Shown here one piece after another: positions 4,771-11,318 of a DNA stretch of 11,555 nt. How positions within the stretch are numbered: the stretch's first letter is position 1; the number at the start of each line of letters is the position of its first letter. A model generated the notes under the pieces. The model ran no database searches. It saw nothing but the letters and a program-made list of their open reading frames with translations, and had not been told where the DNA came from. This stretch comes from DATKGP01 sp035510775. GTDB lineage: Bacteria > Patescibacteriota > UBA1384 > 2-12-FULL-50-11. The translations under genes and the position numbers were made by a program. The DNA lies in the NCBI GenBank assembly GCA_035510775.1, contig DATKGP010000009.1:1-11555 (forward strand), written 5' to 3'.

Positions 4771-6009
4771 ATGGAAAAGGAATTATTGCAGCCGATGAGT
4801 GGCTTCCGCGATTATCGAAACCAAACCAAAGATTTTTTAATCGAGCGTTTAAAACGGGCTTTTCAGGCCTACGGCTACGAATTTTTGGAGACGCCGGCCA
4901 TTGAGCGGCAAGAAATACTTCTCGGCAAGATGGGCGACGAAGCCCAAAAACTGCTGTATTTATTTGAAGATAACGGCCAGCGGAAAGTCGGCCTTCGATA
5001 CGATTTAACGGTGCCGCTGTCGCGGTTTGTCGCTGCCAATCTCAACACTCTAGCCTTGCCCTACAAGCGTTACGAGATCGGACCGGTGTGGAGAGCCGAG
5101 CGTCCCCAAAAGGGCCGCTACCGCCAATTCTGGCAGGCCGACGTTGATATTATCGGTATCGATGAGCCCGCTGGCGAAATTGAGCTGATTGAATTGGTAG
5201 ATTTTGTGGCTCGTGAGCTTGACCTCAAGCTGGAGTGCCGAATCAACGACCGTAATTTAATTAACGCCATTTTCAAGCGAGCCGGCATCAAAAATGCCAC
5301 CAAAGTTCTGCAAACTATCGACAAACGCGATAAACTCTCGGAAGAGGCGCTCGATAAAGAACTTAAAGAACTGGGTTTGACCGATGTCCAGCTGCGGCAG
5401 ATTAATGCCATCTTCCTAACTGACGGCGACGATTCGTTGGGCAAAGTTGAGCAATTTTTGGGCGACAGCCAGCCGCTGGAAAACGTCAAAACCATCTTAG
5501 AAAAAACCAAAGACTTGAAAATGGAGGTGGTTTTTTATCCGAGTATGGTGCGCGGTTTAGATTACTACACTGGCTTTATTGTTGAGTGTTTAATCGCGGG
5601 CGAGGGCGGCTCGAGTGTGGTCGGTGGCGGCCGCTACGACGATTTGATTGATAAACTGGTCGGCACCAAGATTCCCGCCGTCGGCTTGTCTTTCGGCGTT
5701 GACCGCCTAACTGATTATCTAGAAAATCGCCAGCAAAACCAGCCGAACTGCCAATTTGTAATTAATTTGCCCGAAACGGAAAACTTGGTTCGGCGCTGGG
5801 TAGACGAGCTGCGTCTGGCCGGAGGGTCTGTCGAGCTGTTCTTGGACAGCTCGCAAGGTTTGGGCAAACAAATAAAATACGCCGATAAAAAGGGCTACAA
5901 AAAGGTTCTGATACCTTTTGAAAACGAATGGCGAGCCGGCCAAATTATTGAAAAAGACCTCGCTACCGGCGAACAAACTAAAATTCCTCGCGACAAAATT
6001 GCCAAGTAA
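4771..6009 (+). CDS. hisS: Histidine--tRNA ligase
   Basis: This class II synthetase charges tRNA-His in the cytoplasm. At 412 residues it has the normal length. Motif 2 is at 104-128 (GPVWRAERPQKGRYRQFWQA), the histidine-specific loop RGLDYYTG at 261-268, GGGRYDDL at 285-292, and motif 3 (PAVGLSFGVDRL) at 302-313. The C-terminal anticodon-binding domain runs from about 327 to the end, with GLGKQIKYADKKG and IPFENEWRAGQ. The start fits the family N-terminus (QPMSGFRDY) and the upstream -10 element. The gene is monocistronic, bounded by an AT-rich inverted repeat on the left and a strong hairpin on the right, and converges with the minus-strand operon. Confidence 0.98.
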   Translation: MEKELLQPMSGFRDYRNQTKDFLIERLKRAFQAYGYEFLETPAIERQEILLGKMGDEAQKLLYLFEDNGQRKVGLRYDLTVPLSRFVAANLNTLALPYKRYEIGPVWRAERPQKGRYRQFWQADVDIIGIDEPAGEIELIELVDFVARELDLKLECRINDRNLINAIFKRAGIKNATKVLQTIDKRDKLSEEALDKELKELGLTDVQLRQINAIFLTDGDDSLGKVEQFLGDSQPLENVKTILEKTKDLKMEVVFYPSMVRGLDYYTGFIVECLIAGEGGSSVVGGGRYDDLIDKLVGTKIPAVGLSFGVDRLTDYLENRQQNQPNCQFVINLPETENLVRRWVDELRLAGGSVELFLDSSQGLGKQIKYADKKGYKKVLIPFENEWRAGQIIEKDLATGEQTKIPRDKIAK

Positions 6010-6051
6010 AAAAAGCGCCCAGCCCCAAGCTTTTCGCTTGGAACTGGGCGC
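6007..6051 (-). terminator. Strong terminator of the minus-strand oxidoreductase/pilin operon
   Basis: The stem is GCGCCCAG/CTGGGCGC (6015-6022, 6044-6051) plus CCAAGC/GCTTGG (6025-6030, 6036-6041) with a small loop. On the minus strand it is followed by seven U residues (6014-6008). On the plus strand it directly follows the hisS stop but lacks a U-tract, so it mainly serves the minus-strand operon. Confidence 0.88.
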
Positions 6052-6060
6052 GGACGCTAT

Positions 6061-6076
6061 GGACTTCTAGAAGTCC
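6061..6076. repeat. 16-bp perfect palindrome across the stop codon of the cysteine-rich gene
   Basis: GGACTTCTAGAAGTCC is its own reverse complement and contains the TAG stop. It lies 9 bp from the operon terminator stem. It could form a cruciform or protein site, or could be chance constrained by the last codons (Gln-Asp-Phe-stop). Confidence 0.6.
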
Positions 6077-6525
6077 TGGCTTGGAATTGGCGGCGGAACG
6101 ATTTCCTTGCCGGTCGACTTGCATTTGTTGCCGCTACAATCGTAGTTGAGGGCAACCTTCTTCTGGACTGAATCCAAGCACCAGCCGATGCGGGCTTTGA
6201 GTCCGTTGTCGGTCTCGCAATTGACCTCGTACCACGTGGCCGTCCACTGCTCCAACTGGTTGCAGTCGCGGTCAGAATTTGGGCACTGGCCGCTGTGAAG
6301 CATGCAATGGTTGTCCGTGGATTGAGCTGGGTTTTCGGTGACGATCACCCCTTCGTGTTTGCCGCCCCCTTTATCCTTGACGTAGCAGATCCGCCCGTTC
6401 TGGTTGTTGGAGCCACCCGGGCATTGGGCGTGTTGATCGCAGTAGGTGGTCGCGGTGATGGCCTGTTGAGCCATCGCCAAGACGCACGATAGCGCAACGA
6501 GGCAAGTCAGGATTTTCTTTTTCAT
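6067..6525 (-). CDS. Secreted cysteine-rich protein of unknown family
   Basis: The product has 152 residues. The N-terminus MKKKILTCLVALSCVLAMAQQ gives a Sec signal peptide, with likely cleavage after ITA (23-25). The mature part has ten cysteines (29, 35, 47, 74, 81, 88, 103, 116, 130, 135), an even number that fits five disulfides. It is polar, with Gly/Asn-rich loops, and ends in a proline-rich tail (PPPIPSQ). ATG 6525 is chosen because it overlaps the pilin stop as ATGA and is preceded by GGAGGAGG inside the pilin tail, giving translational coupling. A longer upstream frame exists but would discard the signal peptide. I recognise no domain. Last gene of the operon after the thiol oxidoreductase and pilin-like genes, its disulfides are the obvious substrate of the first gene product. 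It could be a surface adhesin, a pilus-associated protein or an inhibitor; none is shown. Confidence 0.8.
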   Translation of the reverse strand: MKKKILTCLVALSCVLAMAQQAITATTYCDQHAQCPGGSNNQNGRICYVKDKGGGKHEGVIVTENPAQSTDNHCMLHSGQCPNSDRDCNQLEQWTATWYEVNCETDNGLKARIGWCLDSVQKKVALNYDCSGNKCKSTGKEIVPPPIPSQDF

Positions 6526-7085
6526 GATCCTCCTCCTTGGAGGGCTTGAGTGACCCAGTCGTCCTCGTCTGGCACCATCTTGACGTGGCCGTCTAGAAAA
6601 GCGCCGAGAACGTGGTATTTGGGCATGACGTCGTCGGAGGTCGGGACTTTGTATTGGAACTCCGTCCCGTCCGGTCTTCGCGAGGTTTCGATTGAGAACC
6701 TGCCTTGCCAGTCGTTGTGCTGGTTGCACTTCAGAATGGCGTGAATGGCAGGATCAAAGCCTGTGGCGAAAACACTTTGTTTGGTCGCGTGGTCGTAGAC
6801 CGCGAACTGCCCGAAGTACATGTACCGAACAGGTTCCATGGGGCAGTAATAGGGCGTGCTTTTCGGAAGACGACTCAAGTCACGCGGATAGTGATCGTCA
6901 TAATCCACGCAATAGAGGTTGATGGCAATCACCGTCTGGTTCATGTTGCTCATGCAATTAGACTTGATGGCAGCTTTGCGTGCTGATGGCATAACCGCCA
7001 TGATGATTCCGGCCAATATCGCCATGATGGCGACAACGACCATAACTTCGACGAGGGTAAACCCTCGATGACGAAAGTGTTTCAT
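6522..7085 (-). CDS. Type IV pilin-like protein (prepilin with class III signal)
   Basis: The product has 187 residues. It begins with a textbook prepilin leader: a short basic stretch MKHFRHRG, cleavage between G8 and F9, then FTLVEVMVVVAIMAILAG with the conserved Glu at +5 (E13). The hydrophobic helix spans about 9-32. It would be processed by a prepilin peptidase and assembled into a type IV pilus or pseudopilus. The globular part has four cysteines (44, 59, 81, 120) and a C-terminal motif HVLGAFLDGHVKMV (158-171), similar to the DGH segment found near the end of many GspG/DUF1559-type pilins. ATG 7085 is chosen over an upstream in-frame start because it begins the leader and has AGGAGG upstream. 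It lies 10 bp after the oxidoreductase stop and overlaps the next gene by 4 bp. Confidence 0.9.
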   Translation of the reverse strand: MKHFRHRGFTLVEVMVVVAIMAILAGIIMAVMPSARKAAIKSNCMSNMNQTVIAINLYCVDYDDHYPRDLSRLPKSTPYYCPMEPVRYMYFGQFAVYDHATKQSVFATGFDPAIHAILKCNQHNDWQGRFSIETSRRPDGTEFQYKVPTSDDVMPKYHVLGAFLDGHVKMVPDEDDWVTQALQGGGS

Positions 7086-7095
7086 ATACTCCTCC

Positions 7096-7896
7096 TCACG
7101 GTTTTTGGGTGAGGCTTTCGGCCACTCGGCCGTGATAAATTCGCAGGGCAACTGGCGGACCGTCCACGGTCACTTGCCAGTTCTCAAACTGCTCAAGGCT
7201 TATGTCGACATCCGAGTTGGGGAAGACCCGTGGTATTTCTGGGTACCCTTTGGCGGCAAAGACGAAGACTTTTTGCGAGCCGATCTTTTCAGCTATTTCA
7301 CCGAGGTGAAGTTGCATACATTTCGGACAGTCCGTCCAGAAAACCACTACACAGTCTTCGCTAACACCTCCGTGCTCGGGAATTTTCATCCCGACGGGTG
7401 GGCCGCTAAGCAAGGGCACAATGCCGATGCCGATCTCGGAGAATCGGTCGTTAAGCCACATCTTCGATTCGGGTAATAGCTCAATGGCGGAAAATCCGCC
7501 GCCAGTGAGCAGGATCCCGATTGCCGTGACTGCTCGAAGTAATCTCCATTCTTCCATCAGGAAGAGCTCGGCTAGCAGCACGAGGTGACAGCCCCAGAAG
7601 TAGTAGCACCAGTAGCACATCTTTCCGCCGGCAAAGGCCAGGGCGAATAAAAGCACTATCAAGACGAAAGTGGCGAGAGACACAGCGCCGAAGTACCAGT
7701 TCTTCTCGCGCCGCCGTTTGGCTGTTAGGCAGAGAAAGAGACCGTAGGTCGTTCCTGCCCAGGGCAAGACATAGAGACCGACGAAGCCGAAGGTGGCTCT
7801 GGCGTTGGCGCACTCGTAGCACCCGAGCGACATCCAGAGAGGAAACCCCAAGCAGCCAAGTCTGGCCGCCCAGAACAACCCATTGACGAACTTCAT
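7096..7896 (-). CDS. Membrane thiol-disulfide oxidoreductase with C-terminal thioredoxin-like domain (VKOR-like)
   Basis: The product has 266 residues. An N-terminal membrane part of about four to five segments (7-25, 36-57, 68-90, 98-114, 121-138) carries two cysteine pairs, CYEC (26-29) at the end of the first helix and CYWC (94-97) at the start of a later one. An extracytoplasmic thioredoxin-like domain follows (about 180-262). It has the redox motif CPKC (190-193) in VVVFWTDCPKC and the cis-proline segment DGPPVALRIYHG (245-256). This order matches bacterial vitamin K epoxide reductase fusions, which pass electrons from a Trx domain through membrane cysteines to quinone and so make disulfides outside the cell. 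In known VKORs the first pair is not CxxC, so this may be a distant variant or another DsbB-like enzyme. The start has AAGGAG 7 nt upstream. It is the first gene of a three-gene operon whose other products are exported and cysteine-containing. Confidence 0.78.
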   Translation of the reverse strand: MKFVNGLFWAARLGCLGFPLWMSLGCYECANARATFGFVGLYVLPWAGTTYGLFLCLTAKRRREKNWYFGAVSLATFVLIVLLFALAFAGGKMCYWCYYFWGCHLVLLAELFLMEEWRLLRAVTAIGILLTGGGFSAIELLPESKMWLNDRFSEIGIGIVPLLSGPPVGMKIPEHGGVSEDCVVVFWTDCPKCMQLHLGEIAEKIGSQKVFVFAAKGYPEIPRVFPNSDVDISLEQFENWQVTVDGPPVALRIYHGRVAESLTQKP

Positions 7897-7910
7897 GTTG
7901 TTTCTCCTTG

Positions 7911-7924
7911 TTGTTCAAGAACAA
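7911..7924. promoter_or_regulatory. Dyad between promoter and start of the oxidoreductase operon, candidate operator
   Basis: TTGTTC and GAACAA flank a 2-bp centre, too tight for a hairpin, so a dimeric repressor site is more likely. It lies between the predicted -10 (about 7940-7935) and the ribosome site (7909-7904). Confidence 0.4.
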
Positions 7925-7934
7925 TCCTTGCCGC

Positions 7935-7964
7935 AATATTGGGCTTTTTAGGACAAAATGTCAA
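7935..7964 (-). promoter_or_regulatory. Promoter of the oxidoreductase/pilin/cysteine-rich operon
   Basis: On the minus strand a perfect -35 TTGACA (7964-7959) is followed 18 bp later by AATATT (7940-7935), a 4/6 match to the -10. The expected start is near 7928, leaving a leader of about 30 nt that contains the dyad and the AAGGAG site. Confidence 0.55.
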
Positions 7965-7985
7965 TATCAAATGGTGGTTTTTGTA

Positions 7986-8022
7986 GGTAAAAGAAAAAGT
8001 GATCCGTCCGTGGATCACTTTT
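7986..8022 (-). terminator. Terminator of the small hypothetical gene
   Basis: An 11-bp perfect stem AAAAGTGATCC/GGATCACTTTT (7995-8005, 8012-8022) with a 6-base loop overlaps the gene's stop codon. On the minus strand it runs into TTTTTCTTTT. It also insulates the oxidoreductase operon that starts just beyond. Confidence 0.88.
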
Positions 8023-8371
8023 GGTTCTGCTGCTGCCGGTATTCCTCCCGGCTCTTCTTGAGCATTTCCGTGGCATCGCCCAAGCCTTCTATTATGATGT
8101 AAACGCTTTGGCCGACCGTTGCCGTTTTGGCTTTTAGCACTTCGTCCGGAGCGTGAAAGGAAATCGGGACATCGAAGCCGGTGTTAACCTTTTGGTTTTC
8201 TAGCTTCTCCAGGGCTTTTTCGAGTGCTTCAATCGCACCTCGATAAGCGTTAGCGTCGTCGGATCGCCCGTGGCCGTTTTCTTCAAGCAGGTTCAGGGCA
8301 AACTTAATGTTGTCGAGCGAACGTCGAGCTTCATCGACGTCCTTTTGGTGCTTAAGGTACGTTTGGTCCAT
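8015..8371 (-). CDS. Small hypothetical protein, largely helical
   Basis: The product has 118 residues from ATG 8371, which has GGAGG 7 nt upstream; in-frame starts further up are inside the promoter. There is no signal peptide or membrane segment, so it is cytoplasmic. The N-terminal half (about 5-60) is highly charged with heptad-like leucines (ALNLLEENG, AIEALEKALEKLENQ), suggesting a coiled coil. A short beta-prone middle follows (VPISFHAPDEV, SVYIII, about 68-94), then a charged Lys/Glu/Gln-rich helix to the end. I recognise no family. It is monocistronic, with its own promoter divergent from ileS and its own terminator. A structural or nucleic-acid-associated role is possible but unsupported. 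Confidence 0.75.
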   Translation of the reverse strand: MDQTYLKHQKDVDEARRSLDNIKFALNLLEENGHGRSDDANAYRGAIEALEKALEKLENQKVNTGFDVPISFHAPDEVLKAKTATVGQSVYIIIEGLGDATEMLKKSREEYRQQQNQK

Positions 8372-8393
8372 GACCATACCTCCATTTGCCGCC

Positions 8394-8422
8394 AGTGTAG
8401 AATATCCCCGGCTTTTTATCAA
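8394..8422 (-). promoter_or_regulatory. Promoter of the small hypothetical gene
   Basis: On the minus strand TTGATA (8422-8417) and TACACT (8399-8394) are 17 bp apart. It faces away from the ileS -10 (8436-8441), so the two promoters abut and polymerases may compete. Confidence 0.6.
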
Positions 8423-8435
8423 GGTTAAAAGGCGT

Positions 8436-8441
8436 TACAAT
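8436..8441 (+). promoter_or_regulatory. Putative -10 element of ileS
   Basis: TACAAT ends 9 nt before the ileS ATG with no Shine-Dalgarno between, implying a leaderless transcript. The -35 region (8413-8418, TTTTTA) is weak. Confidence 0.5.
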
Positions 8442-8450
8442 TACTCAAGA

Positions 8451-11288
8451 ATGTCAGACGAGAACAAAACCAAACGTTCATCGCTTTTTGAGATGGAGGA
8501 AGAAATCCTCCGTTTTTGGCAAGAAGACACAACGTTTGAAAAAAGTCTAGCCAAGAATCCGGCCGACCGAGCCTTTTCTTTTTACGACGGCCCGCCGTTT
8601 ATTACCGGTTTGCCGCACTACGCCACGCTTCTGCCGAGCATTGCCAAAGACGTAATTCCCCGTTACCAGACTATGAAAGGGAAAAGCGTTCGCCGAGTTT
8701 GGGGTTGGGACTGCCACGGCCTGCCGGCCGAAAACCAGGTGGAGAAACAGTTGGGGCTGAAAAATCGCCGCGACATCGAAACGCTGGGTGTCGACAAGTT
8801 CGTCGAGGCCTGTCGCTCTTATGTCAAAGAGGGCAGCGAGCAGTGGCGTTGGTACGTCGATCATATCGGTCGTTGGGTCGATATGGACAATGCCTATCGC
8901 ACCGACCAGCTCTCCTATATGGAGACGGTTATTCAATTATTCAAACAATTATACGAAAAAGATTTGATTTACCGCGGCCGCCGAGTCTCGCTTTACTGCC
9001 CGCGCTGCGCCACTCCGCTCTCGAAATTCGAGGAGACGATGGACGACGATACTTACAGAGACGTGGAAGATCCGGCGGTGACGGTGGCTTTTCGTCTTCT
9101 CGACGACGACGTCTATTTGTTGGCCTGGACGACCACGCCTTGGACTTTGCCGGCCAATTTGGCCTTGGCCGTTGACCCGAAGGCCGAGTATGTCCGAGTT
9201 TCTGACGGTTTTCGCGAATATATTATGGCTCACCAAACGCTCGAGCATTACCGCGACATTGATTTGGAAATAATGAAAACTTTCAAAGGCCAAGAATTAA
9301 TCGGCCAACGCTATGAGCCGCTCTACAGCTTTTTCAAAACCAACCCCGAGACCGACTATAAGGTTTATCCGGCCGATTTCGTGACCTTGGAAGACGGCAC
9401 CGGTATCGTCCATATTGCTCCGGGTTTTGGCGAAGACGACACAGTTTTGGGCGAAAAACTCGGTCTGTCGACCTTGCTAACTTTGGACGTCGACTGCAAG
9501 TTAGTTCCCGAGGTCAAACCCTGGGCCGGCCAGTTTTACAAAGACACCGACGAGTCGGTTATGGGCGATTTGGCCAAGCGCGGGCTGCTGTTTAAGCGAG
9601 ACGTCATCACTCACTCCTACCCGCACTGCTATCGCTGTAGTACCCCGCTTATTTATAAATCCCAGGAGGCGTGGTATCTGTCGATTGAACCGCTGCGCCA
9701 ACACTTGCTGGCCACCAACAAAAAAATTACCTGGATCCCCAAACACTTCGGTTCGGGCCGGTTTGCCTACAACGTCGAGAACGCGCCCGACTGGTGCCTG
9801 TCACGCACCCGCTACTGGGGGACGCCGATTCCGGTCTGGCAGACTGACGACGGCGAAATTTTTGTGGCCGGCTCCCTTCAAGAAATCGCCAAGCTCTCTG
9901 GGCAAAAAGTGACCGACCTGCACCGGCCGGGGATTGATGAAGTAATTTTAACCCTGCCGAGCGGCAAAAAAGCCCACCGGGTCAAGGAAGTTCTGGACTG
10001 CTGGTTCGAATCCGGAGCGATGCCCTACGCCCAATTTCATTACCCCTTTGAAAACGTCGAAGAGTTTGAAAAGTCTTTTCCGACTGATTTTATCGTCGAG
10101 TACACCGGACAGCTGCGTGGTTGGTTTTATTACCTGCACGTGCTCGGTAACGCCTTGAAAAATAGTCCGGCTTTCAAGAACGTCGCTGTTACAGGTGTGC
10201 TGATGGGCACCGACGGCCGCAAAATGAGCAAATCTTACGGCAACTATCCCGATCCGCGCTTGACCATCGAAAAGTACGGCGCCGAAAGCCTACGGCTGTA
10301 TTTTATGGGAAGCAAAATTATGAACGGCGAGGATTTAAGCATCTCCGAGGACGAGATTCGCGAACAATCGCGGTTGCTAAATATCCTCCATAACTCGGTC
10401 AGTTACTACCAAACCTACGCCAAAGTCCACAATTTCAAGGCGGGCAATTCCGTTAAGCCAACTCTGCTTGATCGTTGGATTGTCGCCCGGCTCGAAGAGA
10501 CCGTTGCTGAAATTGACGAAGGGCTGAAAAGTCTTGATTTTGTCCGAGCCACCAAGGCCATTCGGCCGATGGTTGAGGATCTTTCCACCTGGTTTATCCG
10601 TCGCTCGCGAGAACGGATTGTCGGCGGCGATGCGGCGGCTTTGGAAACGCTCCACTCGGTTCTGAAGCGTTTGTCGTTGGCGATTGCCCCAATTCTGCCC
10701 TTTAGCGCCGAGAAAATTTGGCGTGATTTAGACGGCGTTGATTCGGTTCATCTGCAAGACTTCCCCGAGCCGCACCAAAAAATTCTCGACGAAACCAAAG
10801 ATTTACGCGAAGAGATGGCTCGTGTTCGAACGCTGGTCAGCTCGGTCCATATGGAGCGGGCGACACACCAGCCGTCGTTGCCGCTACGCCAGCCGCTAGC
10901 CAAGCTGACAATTGCCGAAAAATCAGCCGGAAACCTATCAAAATGGCCGGAACTGCTCGACATTCTTCGTGACGAAATCAACGTTAAAGACGTCGAAATC
11001 GGTAAAAAAGACGAGCTCGATACTAAACTGACCCCCGAGCTTCTAGAGGAAGGTAAGCTACGGGAGATTACTCGAGCCATTCAAGAAGCTCGTAAGAAAA
11101 GCGGGCTTAACGTCGGCGAGAACGCCCGGCTGGAATATTTTGCGACCGATGAGCACGCGGAGCTTTTCAAGAAATTTTCTGATCAAATTAAGAAAAGTGC
11201 CGGCATTGTCGAACTCCACCAACACGATTCCGAAGAAAGTCTAGCAGAAATTGCCCCGGGTTTGTTTGTGAAAATTACCAGGGGTTGA
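8451..11288 (+). CDS. ileS: Isoleucine--tRNA ligase, type 2 (eukaryote-like)
   Basis: This class I synthetase charges tRNA-Ile. ATG 8451 gives 945 residues starting MSDENKTKRSSLFEMEEEIL, the usual family N-terminus. An in-frame start 144 bp upstream lies in the divergent promoter and is rejected. Landmarks are the HIGH region GLPHYATLL (53-61), WGWDCHGLPAE (84-94), and the CP1 editing domain with TTTPWTLPAN (227-236) and GTGIVHIAPGFGEDD (316-330). Two CxxC zinc pairs follow (YCPRC, HCYRC), then KMSKS (591-595) in GRKMSKSYGNYPDP and an anticodon-binding domain from about 670. The HIGH motif reads HYAT, lacking the usual glycine and second histidine; KMSKS is intact. The overall pattern resembles type 2 IleRS, a form often resistant to mupirocin. 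The gene is monocistronic. Confidence 0.97.
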   Translation: MSDENKTKRSSLFEMEEEILRFWQEDTTFEKSLAKNPADRAFSFYDGPPFITGLPHYATLLPSIAKDVIPRYQTMKGKSVRRVWGWDCHGLPAENQVEKQLGLKNRRDIETLGVDKFVEACRSYVKEGSEQWRWYVDHIGRWVDMDNAYRTDQLSYMETVIQLFKQLYEKDLIYRGRRVSLYCPRCATPLSKFEETMDDDTYRDVEDPAVTVAFRLLDDDVYLLAWTTTPWTLPANLALAVDPKAEYVRVSDGFREYIMAHQTLEHYRDIDLEIMKTFKGQELIGQRYEPLYSFFKTNPETDYKVYPADFVTLEDGTGIVHIAPGFGEDDTVLGEKLGLSTLLTLDVDCKLVPEVKPWAGQFYKDTDESVMGDLAKRGLLFKRDVITHSYPHCYRCSTPLIYKSQEAWYLSIEPLRQHLLATNKKITWIPKHFGSGRFAYNVENAPDWCLSRTRYWGTPIPVWQTDDGEIFVAGSLQEIAKLSGQKVTDLHRPGIDEVILTLPSGKKAHRVKEVLDCWFESGAMPYAQFHYPFENVEEFEKSFPTDFIVEYTGQLRGWFYYLHVLGNALKNSPAFKNVAVTGVLMGTDGRKMSKSYGNYPDPRLTIEKYGAESLRLYFMGSKIMNGEDLSISEDEIREQSRLLNILHNSVSYYQTYAKVHNFKAGNSVKPTLLDRWIVARLEETVAEIDEGLKSLDFVRATKAIRPMVEDLSTWFIRRSRERIVGGDAAALETLHSVLKRLSLAIAPILPFSAEKIWRDLDGVDSVHLQDFPEPHQKILDETKDLREEMARVRTLVSSVHMERATHQPSLPLRQPLAKLTIAEKSAGNLSKWPELLDILRDEINVKDVEIGKKDELDTKLTPELLEEGKLREITRAIQEARKKSGLNVGENARLEYFATDEHAELFKKFSDQIKKSAGIVELHQHDSEESLAEIAPGLFVKITRG

Positions 11289-11314
11289 CAGCCATTTCAT
11301 AGGAGGACTAACAT
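11285..11314 (+). promoter_or_regulatory. Promoter at the 3' end of ileS
   Basis: A perfect TTGACA (11285-11290) overlaps the ileS stop codon. TAACAT (11309-11314, 4/6) follows after 18 bp. The expected start, about 11321, is the base of a long hairpin, so the promoter seems placed to make the structured RNA downstream. Confidence 0.5.
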
Positions 11315-11318
11315 ATAT

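Noticed and set aside
6526..6729. Upstream extension of the cysteine-rich protein (68 residues, Arg-rich)
   Set aside because: It lies inside the pilin gene in another frame, would bury the signal peptide, and the ATG at 6525 has a strong ribosome site.
8307..8450. N-terminal extension of IleRS by 48 residues
   Set aside because: The extension lies across the divergent promoters and the small gene's 5' end, and family N-termini begin at the ATG at 8451.
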